In this document: positions 1 through 6,794 of the stretch, piece by piece | How positions within the stretch are numbered: position 1 is the first letter of the stretch | Layout: each line of letters opens with the position of its first letter | From: DATADF01 sp046263155 | GTDB taxonomy: Bacteria; Actinomycetota; CADDZG01; WHSQ01 | Assembly: GCA_046263155.1 (NCBI GenBank) | Contig: JBHELF010000131.1 | Location: 1-9,004 of the forward strand | Reading direction: 5' to 3' | DNA: 9,004 nt | Notes under the pieces: generated by a model | What the model saw: the letters and a program-made list of their open reading frames with translations, nothing else | Told to the model about the DNA's origin: nothing | The model's database searches: none | Made by a program: the position numbers and the translations under genes

Positions 1-1628
1 TCCTGAGTAGCGCCCGGTACGAGGAGCCGGGCGCGAAGCCGGGGGGACCACCCCCCAAGGCTGAAGACTCCCGTGTGACCGATAGCGGACGAGTACCGTG
101 AGGGACGGGTGAAAAGCACCCCTGCGCGGGGAGTGAAACAGACCCTGAAACCGCACGCCTACAAGCGGTGGGAGGAGGCTCGGGGCCCTCGGGCTCTGAT
201 GTCCTCTGACCGCGTGCCTTTTGCATTATGATCCGGCGAGTTACTGCTCACCAGCGAGGCTAAGCCGTTCGACGGCGGAGCCGCAGCGAAAGCGAGTCCT
301 GCAACGAGGGCGTTTTCTAACGAGTTGGTGGGCGTAGACCCGAAGCCAGGGCGATCTACCCGTGGGCAGGGTGAAGCTGGGGTAACGCCCAGTGGAGGCC
401 CGGACCGGTGTGGGTTGAAAACCGCTCGGATGACCTGCGGGTAGGGGTGAAAGGCCAATCAAGCCTGGAGATAGCTGGTTCTCCCCGAAATCTATTGAGG
501 TAGGGCCTCGGGGCGTTGTGGGGTCTTCGGACCGCCACACTTACCACTGGGGGGTAGAGCGACTGGATGGGCGCGGGGGCCGGAGCGGCCTACCAACCCC
601 AACCAAACTCCGAATACCCAACGTGGCGGACCCCGGGAGGCAGTCCGCGGGCGATAATGTCCGCGGGCGAGAGGGAAAGAACCCGGAGCCGCAGCTAAGG
701 CCCCGGAGTGGCCGCTGAGTACAGCGAAGGATGTGCGCCTGCCGCGACAGCGAGGAGGTTGGCTTAGAAGCAGCCATCCCTTTAAAGAGTGCGTAACAGC
801 TCACTCGTCCAGCGGGCGTGCGCCGAGAATGGTCGGGGTTAAGCGGCCCGCCGAAGCTCGGCCTTGTGGGGTCTCCTACGACCCCGCAGGGGTAGGGGAG
901 CGTTCCCAGTGCGGCGAAGCCCCGGTGTGAACCGCGCGGTGGAGCGCTGGGAAGTGAGGATGCCGGAATGAGTACGCGCAAAGCTGGGTGAGAACCCCAG
1001 CCACCGTAAGCCCAAGGGTTCCCGCGCCATGGCAGTCAGCGCGGGGTGAGGCGGGCCCTAAGGCGAGGCCCCAGAGGCGTAGCCGACGGACAGCCGGTCG
1101 AGATTCCGGCCCCGCCCTCACGTGTCGAAGCTCACAGGGACACCGGAACGAAGGACGGGCGGCCTTGTGGATGGCCGTCTAACCGCGTAGGGGTGCAAAC
1201 CCCGAGACGGGAACGCGAGCGAAGGCCTCCGGGCCTGACCGAGCCGTCTGGAGTCGACGGGCGAGAAAAGCTGTGGGCGGAGCGTGAGCGGCGCCCGTAC
1301 CGTAAACCGACACAGGTGGGCGAGGCGAGCAGCCTCAGGTGAGCGAGTGAAACGTGGTCAAGGAACTCGGCATAATGGTCCCGTAACTTCGGAAGAAGGG
1401 ATGCTCACGGCGGTAGCGGCCTCGCGGCCGCCGCTGGCGTGAGCCGCAGAGAATCGGCCCAAGCGACTGTTTAGCAAAAACACAGGTGCGTGCGAAGCCG
1501 CGCAAGGCGCCGTATACGCACTGACGCCTGCCCGGTGCCGGAAGGTTAAGGGGAAGGGTTAGCTGGACTTCGGTCCAGCGAAGCTCTGAACCTAAGCCCC
1601 GGTAAACGGCGGCGGTAACTATAACCGT

Positions 1629-2372
1629 CAACCAATTTAGGGCGGTTATAAAACTCGGCTAAATGCTGGGAACTCCGAGGATCCGGCGGTACTCGTTTTT
1701 GTCACACCCTCGTGGTTGGGTGATGACATGGACAGTGACAATCCGACCGGTGCGGACAATCAGCAGGGAAGGCCGCAAGGAGATCTGACTCCTGATTACG
1801 TAGCGGGGTTTGTGGATGGAGAAGGTTGCTTCAGCGTAAGCATCCATCCTCATCCGACAGTCCGTTACGGGACCCATTGGCTGATAGCTCCGGTGTTTCA
1901 GGTCTATCAGCATCGCGACAACTTGGAGCTGCTGGAACGCTTTCAGCGGTTCTTTGGAGGTGGGCGCATCACTTCCAAAGGACCAAACAGCAGCGTCATG
2001 ACGTTTGCGGTTTCGGGTCGCAAGGATCTGGAGTCGAAAGTGATTCCCTTCTTCGAGAATCACCCACTGCAGTCCAGCAAGCAGCAGGACTTCGAAAAGT
2101 TCAGAGAGATCGTGATTGCGATGCAACGCAAGGAGCATCGAACGATCGAAGGCTTCACAAGGATCGTGAAGCTGGCGTTCTCGATGAACCATCGAGGGAA
2201 GCAGCGGAGATACAAGCTCGAGGAAGTACTTGCGGAACCCTCAGAGACTGTACGCCGAGCACCTCGAAAGAGAGGTGATGAGACAGTCCGACCCCTACGG
2301 CGACGTAGGGAGGGCGACAGAAATGATCGCCCCGCCACTCAATTGAGTCTTTGAGTGGGGGTAACAGACCTG
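1629..2372 (+). mobile_element. Group I intron 1 (after E. coli U1923) with LAGLIDADG ORF
   Basis: Self-splicing intron in H69/H71 of 23S, at the position used by the chloroplast I-CeuI intron. The 5' exon ends in U1628. P1 pairs exon 1620-1628 with the guide at 1642-1650 (GCGGTTATA), 9 bp with the expected U-G wobble at the splice site. P10 pairs the next exon's CCTAAG (2373-2378) with 1636-1641. The core can be drawn: P3 1654-1659/2254-2259 (CTCGGC/GCCGAG), P4 1664-1668/1761-1765, P6 1773-1779/2229-2235 (CCGCAAG/CTTGCGG), P7 2246-2251/2283-2288 (GACTGT/ACAGTC), P8 2261-2265/2272-2276. The last base is G2372, the canonical omega-G. The endonuclease gene sits in the P6 loop and overruns both sides. 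The core closely matches introns 2 and 4. The boundaries are secure because exon continuity, P1 and P10 agree. Confidence 0.95.
1728..2354 (+). CDS. LAGLIDADG homing endonuclease of intron 1 (single motif)
   Basis: 208 aa, encoded inside intron 1. One LAGLIDADG motif (VAGFVDGEG, residues 25-33) indicates a homodimeric enzyme of the I-CreI/I-CeuI class. Such enzymes cut intronless copies of the 23S gene so that the intron is copied in. E32 sits at the metal-binding acidic position, Q61 (FQVYQ) matches I-CreI Q47, and K118 (SSKQQ) probably matches the catalytic lysine K98. The start at ATG 1728 is chosen because it aligns with the ATG of the intron 4 enzyme (both begin M-x-S-D-N-x-T-G-A-D-N-Q-Q); an in-frame TTG at 1716 is the alternative. 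The N-terminus is written by P5/P4 RNA. Residues from about 173 on are a very basic tail written by P7, P3, P8 and P9. The frame is intact, so the enzyme may be active. The exact target is inferred to lie across the 1923 site. Confidence 0.92.
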   Translation: MDSDNPTGADNQQGRPQGDLTPDYVAGFVDGEGCFSVSIHPHPTVRYGTHWLIAPVFQVYQHRDNLELLERFQRFFGGGRITSKGPNSSVMTFAVSGRKDLESKVIPFFENHPLQSSKQQDFEKFREIVIAMQRKEHRTIEGFTRIVKLAFSMNHRGKQRRYKLEEVLAEPSETVRRAPRKRGDETVRPLRRRREGDRNDRPATQLSL

Positions 2373-2380
2373 CCTAAGGT
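2373..2380 (+). rRNA. 23S micro-exon of 8 nt between introns 1 and 2
   Basis: CCTAAGGT is the universally conserved segment E. coli 1924-1931, directly 3' of H69. It lies between the omega-G of intron 1 (2372) and the start of intron 2. It would be 10 nt (to 2382) if intron 2 is placed at its alternative boundary. Its first six bases can form P10 of intron 1 with 1636-1641. All eight can form P1 of intron 2 with 2401-2408. It must be kept in mature rRNA, so both introns have to splice separately and not as one block. Confidence 0.92.
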
Positions 2381-2735
2381 AGACGACCCAGGTTTCGTGC
2401 GCCTGGGGTGCTGCCCCTCCCAACGGTGACGTTGGTGAGTGCAGCTGGCTGTTTGCTGGAAAACCCGGTGTATCCAATCGGTACTCGTCATCGCGAGGTG
2501 ACAGTGAAAATCCGATCGGTGTGTGGTGTGACAAGGGCCACGCCGGAAAACCAGCAGGAAACCGCGCTAAGCGGGATCCTCAGAGACCATACGCCAGCCA
2601 TCTCGAGGGATCGAGATGATGAGATGGTCCGTACCCTGCGGCGACGTAGGGAGGTCGGCAGAAATGACCGGCCCGCCAATCAATCTGATTGGTCGACAAG
2701 TAACAGCAACAAGGAATGTGCATTCCTTGGATTAC
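2381..2735 (+). ncRNA. Group I intron 2 (after E. coli U1931 or G1933), no ORF
   Basis: A 355-nt ribozyme intron. Core helices: P1 CCTAAGGT (2373-2380) with GCCTGGGG (2401-2408), U-G at the splice site and one internal A-G mismatch; a GNRA-capped hairpin CCAACG/GTGA/CGTTGG at 2420-2435; P3 2444-2449/2593-2598 (GCTGGC/GCCAGC); P4 2454-2459/2551-2556 (TGCTGG/CCAGCA); P6 2562-2565/2571-2574 with a 5-nt loop; P7 2585-2590/2624-2629 (GACCAT/ATGGTC); P8 2599-2606/2611-2618. CGAAA at 2738-2742 can form P10 with 2393-2397. Core wording matches introns 1 and 4, but no endonuclease is present. The boundary is uncertain: AG occurs at both ends (2381-2382 and 2736-2737), so introns 2381-2735, 2382-2736 and 2383-2737 give the same rRNA. 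A U-ending exon implies a terminal C; a terminal G implies a G-ending exon. Confidence 0.9.
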
Positions 2736-2782
<47 letters not shown>

Positions 2783-3314
2783 CGATTTGGGCACTGTCTC
2801 AACCAGGGACTCGGCGAAATTGCAATACGAGTAAAGATGCTCGTTACCCGCGGAAGGACGGAAAGACCCTAGGACCTTTACTGCAGCTTGATATTGGAGC
2901 TTGGGGCATCATGCGTAGGATAGGCAGGAGGCTTTGAAGCCTGGACTCCGGTCCAGGTGGAGCCAACCTTGAAATACTGCCCTTGGTGTTCTGGGCTTCT
3001 AACCCGGGCCCGTTATCCGGGTCGGGGACAGTGTCAGGTGGGTAGTTTCACTGGGGCGGTGACCTCCCAAAATGTAACGGAGGTGTTCAAAGGTTCCCTC
3101 ATCCTGGTCGGCCATCAGGAGTCGAGTGCAATCGCACAAGGGAGCTTGACTGCGAGACCTACAAGTCGAGCAGGTACGAAAGTAGGAGATAGTGATCCGG
3201 CGGCTCCTCGTGGTAGGGCCGTCGCTCATCGGCTAAAAGGTACCCTAGGGATAACAGGCTGATCGTTCCCAAGAGTCCATATCGACGGAACGGTTTGGCA
3301 CCTCGATGTCGGCT

Positions 3315-3618
3315 CAGATATAGGGCCCTCAGGCAGGTAACTGCTTGAGCAGACTCGGCTAATAACGGGGAAACCCTCTCGGTTTCTGTCATACCCAGCA
3401 GCTACGTTGAAGACGTAGTCGCGAACCGAAGGGCAATCCCGTGGGAAGTCGAGAAGCGAAGCTCAGCTTCTTTGACCCCGTAACGACTGAAGGCAATAGG
3501 CCTGAGATGGCGATCTCTGGAGCAATCCAAATCTATGGTCGCCATAAGACGCCGAGCTCCAACTTAACAAGTTGGATGAAGGGATAGTCTGCGCCGCTGG
3601 AAACAGCGGATAACCGTG
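3315..3618 (+). ncRNA. Group I intron 3 (near E. coli 2511), no ORF, different subtype
   Basis: A 304-nt insertion right after the peptidyl-transferase segment CCTCGATGTCGGCT. Placing it after U3314 and ending it at G3618 restores GGCTCGTCGCATCC. Ending the exon two bases later (CA) and the intron at G3620 also gives a plausible GGCTCATCGCATCC. Group I-like elements: possible P1 GTCGGCT with AGCAGAC (3348-3354, one mismatch); GTAA-capped hairpin 3330-3347; P3 TCGGC (3355-3359) with GCCGA at 3551; P4 ACGGGG (3365-3370) with CCCCGT (3476-3481); P5 3374-3384 with 3424-3433; a stem ATGGCGA/TCGCCAT before P3'; P8 CCAACTT/AAGTTGG (3559-3575); GAAA-capped P9 3594-3609. I could draw only a short P7 (AGAC 3547-3550 with GTCT 3587-3590). 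The P1 splice pair is U-A instead of U-G. It lacks the shared core wording of the other three introns, so it has a separate origin. Confidence 0.82.
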
Positions 3619-3640
3619 CGTCGCATCCTGGGGCTGGAGC

Positions 3641-3692
<52 letters not shown>

Positions 3693-3711
3693 TAGAACGT
3701 CGTGAGACAGT

Positions 3712-4439
3712 GAGTTGACCGCGCTGTCTATAAATTCGGCTAAATGCTGGAACATCCGAGTATCCGGCGCTACTCGTTTATGTCACACCCCCTCGATATA
3801 AGGGAGACATGAGCAGTGACAATGCGACCGGTGCGGACAATCAGCAGGAAAGGCTGGATGACTACTTAGCGGGATACGTCGACGGAGAAGGAAGCTTTCA
3901 CGTCGCGATCCAGCGGAATCCTTCCACTAAGTTTGGATGGCAGCTTGTTCCGGAGTTCCATGTAAGTCAGAACCCTGAACGAGCTTCGATCCTGACCCTC
4001 TTGCAATCCCATCTGGGTTGTGGCCGCATCAGGCCCAATGCAAGGACCGGGGGCCGAGACAAAGCGCTCGTCTACGTGGTTAGGAACCGCCGGGATCTAC
4101 TCGAGAAAGTGATCCCATTCTTCGAAACGCATCCGATCCTGAGCGAGAAGCGACTCGAGTTCGAGATCTTCGCTTCGATCGTCCGAGCCATGGCTCGAGG
4201 CGAACACCTCACTCAGGATGGATTCTTCCGGTTGCTCTACCAGGCGACTCACATGAATGGTGGAGGGAAGTACCGGAAGTACGACTGGTCGTCCAGAATC
4301 CTCAGAGACCATATGCCGGATGCCGCAATTGTTCAAACTGAGAAATTGTGGTGAAGAGATGGTCCGACCTGCATGGCGACATGCAGAGTCAGGCAGAAAT
4401 GACCTGGCCCTCGATGAGAAATCGGGAGTAACAGAAGTG
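3712..4439 (+). mobile_element. Group I intron 4 (after E. coli U2604) with LAGLIDADG ORF
   Basis: A 728-nt intron in the peptidyl-transferase region between GAGACAGT and TCGGTCCC. P1 pairs AGACAGT (3705-3711) with GCTGTCT (3723-3729), with the U-G wobble at the splice site. P10 pairs exon CGGTC (4441-4445) with GACCG (3717-3721). Core: P3 3735-3740/4315-4320 (TTCGGC/GCCGGA), P4 3745-3749/3842-3846, P6 3854-3862/4288-4296 (CTGGATGAC/GTCGTCCAG), P7 4307-4312/4359-4364 (GACCAT/ATGGTC), P8 4323-4330/4344-4351. The final base is omega-G 4439, after the motif GTAACAGAAGTG, which matches GTAACAGACCTG at the end of intron 1. The stretch around 3815-3847 is almost identical to intron 1 at 1734-1766, so the two are recent relatives. 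The site lies 11 nt from the common 2593 site used by I-CreI. Confidence 0.95.
3809..4354 (+). CDS. LAGLIDADG homing endonuclease of intron 4 (single motif)
   Basis: 181 aa. Motif LAGYVDGEG at residues 20-28, with E27 as the expected metal ligand, Q54 (HVSQ) at the I-CreI Q47 position and K114 (SEKRL) as the likely catalytic lysine. It belongs to the homodimer-forming I-CreI/I-CeuI class and aligns along its length with the intron 1 enzyme (for example VIPFFE-HP and the initial SDN-TGADNQQ), though the protein bodies have diverged clearly. ATG 3809 has an AGGGAG (3801-3806) close upstream, suggesting translation of the unspliced or excised intron. The first 13 or so residues are written by P5/P4 RNA. 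The body lies in the P6 loop and the last 15 residues are written by P7, P3 and P8; the stop falls at the end of P8. The frame is intact. The target is inferred to be 23S sequence around 2604. Confidence 0.92.
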   Translation: MSSDNATGADNQQERLDDYLAGYVDGEGSFHVAIQRNPSTKFGWQLVPEFHVSQNPERASILTLLQSHLGCGRIRPNARTGGRDKALVYVVRNRRDLLEKVIPFFETHPILSEKRLEFEIFASIVRAMARGEHLTQDGFFRLLYQATHMNGGGKYRKYDWSSRILRDHMPDAAIVQTEKLW

Positions 4440-4752
4440 TCGGTCCCTATCCTCCGCGGGCGTAGGAGACTTGACGGGAGCTGTCCCTAGTACGAGAGGA
4501 CCGGGACGGACGCACCTCTAGTGTGACAGTTGTCGTGCCAACGGCATGCTGTTTAGCTACGTGCGGATCGGATAAGCGCTGAAAGCATCTAAGTGCGAAG
4601 CCGACCCGAAGATGAGGTCTCCCACCGGGTTAACCGGGTAAGGCCCCTTGCTAGACCACAAGGTTGATAGGCCGGAGGTGTAAGCGCAGCAATGCGTTCA
4701 GCCGACCGGTACTAATAGGCCGAGGGCTTGGTTTCGCTCGCGCTCGCTCTGG

Positions 4753-4779
4753 AGCGTTCAGGGTTCAGTCCTGAATGCT
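4753..4779 (+). other. 10-bp hairpin in the 23S-5S spacer
   Basis: AGCGTTCAGG (4753-4762) and CCTGAATGCT (4770-4779) pair over 10 bp with one G-U and a 7-nt loop. The hairpin lies just after the end of 23S, where an RNase-processing stem would be useful, but that role is inferred. The spacer (about 4734-4821) holds no tRNA. Confidence 0.5.
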
Positions 4780-4821
4780 TTGAAAACTGAATACGCACAG
4801 CCACAAGAAGGATTCGTAGGT

Positions 4822-4939
4822 TTCCGGTGGCTATGGCGGAGGGGAAACACCTGGTCCCATTCCGAACCCAGAAGTTAAGCCCTCCAGCGCCGATGGTACT
4901 GCCCTGGAGACGGGGTGGGAGAGTAGGTCGCCGCCGGGA
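4822..4939 (+). rRNA. 5S rRNA
   Basis: About 118 nt. The ends form helix I: TTCCGGTGGC at the 5' end with GCCGCCGGGA at the 3' end. Internal 5S hallmarks are present: GGGAAACACCTGGTCCCATTCCGAACCCAGAAGTTAAG is read in pieces as the loop B-helix III region (CCCATTCCGAAC, GAAGTTAAGC), and GGGAGAGTAGGTCG is the loop E-helix IV side. The ends are set from the helix and could move by 1-2 nt. It is the last gene of the rRNA operon. Confidence 0.95.
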
Positions 4940-4944
4940 TTTTT

Positions 4945-4976
4945 AAGAAGCCGCCTTCGGGCGGCTTCTTTTCTTT
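4945..4976 (+). terminator. rRNA operon terminator, UUCG-capped
   Basis: An 11-bp perfect stem, AAGAAGCCGCC (4945-4955) with GGCGGCTTCTT (4960-4970), is closed by a TTCG tetraloop and followed by TTCTTT. This is a strong rho-independent terminator directly after 5S. On the minus strand the same stem lies 30 nt past the stop of the PD40 gene and is followed by TTAAAAATC, a weaker tail, so it may also stop that transcript. Confidence 0.93.
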
Positions 4977-4999
4977 GGCACAGCACAAATGTTCTTTCT

Positions 5000-6004
5000 C
5001 TACTGAGAACCCCAACTGGGAGGTGACAGCGAACTCCCGCAGGTCAGCTCAAGATCGATGAGGGGCCGGGCATTCCTCCCATCGGAATCCATCGTGTACA
5101 GGCGATAGTCCCCGCCCTCCCGATTGCTCAGGAAGGCGATCCTTTTTCCGTCTCGCGACCACGAGGGGCCGCTGTCAATTGAGTTTCCGACGAACGCTGA
5201 CGTCAGATTCCTCATGTCGCCGTGAAGGTTGGTTATCCAGATGTCGCCCGACATGCCGAATGCGATCTGCGAACCATCCGGAGACCAGTCTGGATCTCTC
5301 GGCCGGTTTTCCGGTACATCGATAGTTCGGACCGGCCGCCCCCGCCGATCTACGAGCCCGATCCTACCGGGGGAGTGATCGCCATAGGCGATCCACTTCC
5401 CATCGGGCGACCATGCGGCATCGACCTGATCGCCGGGGGCCTCGACCAGACTCCTCTGCTCTGTGCCGTCACTCTTCATCACATAGATGTCGAAGCTCAG
5501 CCCGTGGCCACGGGAGAGCGAAAGATCCATTCCCGCTCCGCGATCGCTGTCGAACGCGATCTGATCGGCGTCGGGAGACCAGTCGGGCGAGAACTCGAAG
5601 CTTTCCGGTGTGTTCGTGAGATTACGCGCGCCCGTGACAGGGTCCAGGACCCAAATATCCGTGGGGGTGAGATGGGTAGATGCAGTGGTACCGACGGGAG
5701 TGAATACGGTCGATAGAGGTGCTCCACGCCAAAAAGCGAGGGTCTGGCCATCCGGAGCCCAGGCAGGTCCCCCGTCATAATCCGATCCCTCGGTAATTCG
5801 AGTTAGTCCGGCCCCGTTTGGCAGGACGGTGAAGAGATCCGTATCCAGATACGGCCCGCAAGGGGAATCGACGGCCAGATTGATTGCGGAGAAGGCGATG
5901 CGCCCGTTCCGAGTGCGAGGGCTTCCTTCGGCAACTTCCAGAGGTATCCCCCCCGGTACCGAAGCCAGGCAAAAAAGCAGACAGGCGAGCGCCAACGGCT
6001 TCAT
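5000..6004 (-). CDS. Exported PD40/TolB-like beta-propeller protein
   Basis: 334 aa. The N-terminus (K2, then a hydrophobic stretch to about residue 20) is a Sec-type signal peptide. The body has at least five PD40 repeats of the form (P)xWSPDGxxIAF, at about residues 80-92, 140-152, 197-208, 238-250 and 280-292, each followed by a strand such as DIWVLD or DIYVMKSDG. This is the TolB C-terminal/WD40-like propeller fold, used for protein or ligand binding; no catalytic domain is visible. The frame stays open upstream to 6361, but ATG 6004 is chosen because it starts the signal peptide and the extra residues are arginine/proline-rich and overlap the divergent gene. C48 and C322 could join the two ends of the chain. 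The partner and pathway are unknown. It is not necessarily TolB of the Tol-Pal system: no tol or pal neighbours are present. Confidence 0.85.
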   Translation of the reverse strand: MKPLALACLLFCLASVPGGIPLEVAEGSPRTRNGRIAFSAINLAVDSPCGPYLDTDLFTVLPNGAGLTRITEGSDYDGGPAWAPDGQTLAFWRGAPLSTVFTPVGTTASTHLTPTDIWVLDPVTGARNLTNTPESFEFSPDWSPDADQIAFDSDRGAGMDLSLSRGHGLSFDIYVMKSDGTEQRSLVEAPGDQVDAAWSPDGKWIAYGDHSPGRIGLVDRRGRPVRTIDVPENRPRDPDWSPDGSQIAFGMSGDIWITNLHGDMRNLTSAFVGNSIDSGPSWSRDGKRIAFLSNREGGDYRLYTMDSDGRNARPLIDLELTCGSSLSPPSWGSQ

Positions 6005-6240
6005 AGCCCCGCCCCCACGTGGTCGGTATGGATTTCCATGCAGCTCCTCCGCTTGATCTGCCACCATCCTGGGCACAGGGACTCCACCATGTAAAGGGAC
6101 GGGAAAAACTCCTGCACGTTCGTGCGGTCGAGCGAGAAGCCGACGCGCTGAGCGGGCACAGACTCCCACCGCTTGTCGGGGCGTGTAGTGCCCGAGCGTG
6201 GTCGGCAGGAGATTGCCGTGCGACGAGCGAACCAAGGGGA
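6005..6240. promoter_or_regulatory. Divergent intergenic region
   Basis: 236 nt between the starts of the minus-strand propeller gene and the plus-strand cupredoxin gene. Both promoters are expected here by position. I see no convincing -35/-10 pair, operator palindrome or riboswitch. Confidence 0.3.
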
Positions 6241-6693
6241 ATGCTTCTGCGCACCACCGTCGTGGGGGTAGGTCTCGCGGCGTTTTTAGGAATTGCGCCG
6301 GCGGCCGACGCGGTCGTGGCGGTGGCCGGGCCCGGCGCTTACGCCGCGACCTACGCGACACCCGTCGTCGTCACGGTGGAGGGAGGGCCCGTCACCTTCG
6401 TCAACGCCGATATCGCCACTCATACGTTCACTGCGAGCGAGGACTTTCTCGCCCGGTCGGCAGCCAAGAAAGCACCTTGGTGCAAGGAGTTCTCGGCCAA
6501 GAAATGCCCTCTCTTCACCGCGACCGCCTCGACCGGCGGATCCGAAGAAGTGGCGGGGGTCGAACACTTACAACAGGGTGAGCAGTACGCGTTTGTCTGC
6601 ACGATCCATCCGAACATGACGGGCACGCTCGTGGTGGCTCCCGGCTACGGCTCTGGCCCCGCGCGGCGAGCTTCTCCGCGCCAGCAGCCCTAA
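6241..6693 (+). CDS. Exported cupredoxin (plastocyanin/azurin-like)
   Basis: 150 aa. Residues 1-24 (R4, hydrophobic 7-19, AxA near 22-24) form a signal peptide. The mature part has the type 1 copper set: H61 in NADIATHTF, then C120, H123 and M126 in the loop FVCTIHPNMTGTLVV. This is the plastocyanin-like fold that carries a single copper for electron transfer outside the membrane. Between the two copper segments lies an unusual lysine-rich insert with C81 and C89, which might form a disulfide, and the chain ends in a short basic tail. ATG 6241 is chosen for the signal peptide, with AAGGGG directly upstream (tight spacing). The redox partner cannot be told from the neighbours: the transporter downstream starts 101 nt later and is unrelated in function. 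Confidence 0.88.
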   Translation: MLLRTTVVGVGLAAFLGIAPAADAVVAVAGPGAYAATYATPVVVTVEGGPVTFVNADIATHTFTASEDFLARSAAKKAPWCKEFSAKKCPLFTATASTGGSEEVAGVEHLQQGEQYAFVCTIHPNMTGTLVVAPGYGSGPARRASPRQQP

Positions 6694-6786
6694 CGCCTCG
6701 AGCTCTTAGCGCTAGATCCCTACGCGTTCTCGCCTTCTCGCGTCCGTGGTTGAGAATGCGGCTTTTGGTGTCCCCGGCACGAGGCA

Positions 6787-6790
6787 GGAG
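6787..6790 (+). promoter_or_regulatory. Ribosome binding site deciding the EamA start
   Basis: GGAG (within AGGCAGGAG) lies 4 nt before GTG 6795. The upstream in-frame TTG 6750 and ATG 6756 have no comparable site. Confidence 0.6.
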
Positions 6791-6794
6791 TAGC

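Noticed and set aside
1611..1629. H69 stem change relative to E. coli (GGCGG...CCGTC for GGCCG...CGGTC)
   Set aside because: It is a compensated C-G/G-C swap of a kind common in Actinobacteria, not an anomaly.
159..1631. Many ORFs of 60-150 aa on both strands in the left third
   Set aside because: They lie in conserved 23S exon sequence and are chance frames of GC-rich rRNA.
1659..2192. 177-aa minus-strand ORF opposite the intron 1 endonuclease
   Set aside because: Shadow frame of the plus-strand LAGLIDADG gene; no recognisable domain.
3241..3265. TAGGGATAACAGG resembling the I-SceI recognition site
   Set aside because: This is the conserved 23S peptidyl-transferase segment (E. coli about 2445-2457), from which the I-SceI site itself derives; there is no insertion here.
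4734..4821. Possible tRNA in the 23S-5S spacer
   Set aside because: The spacer is only 88 nt and has no cloverleaf, T-loop GGTTCGA or CCA end; only a hairpin is visible.
6005..6361. Upstream extension of the PD40 gene to a 453-aa frame
   Set aside because: The extension is Arg/Pro-rich, precedes a clear signal peptide at 6004 and overlaps the cupredoxin start.
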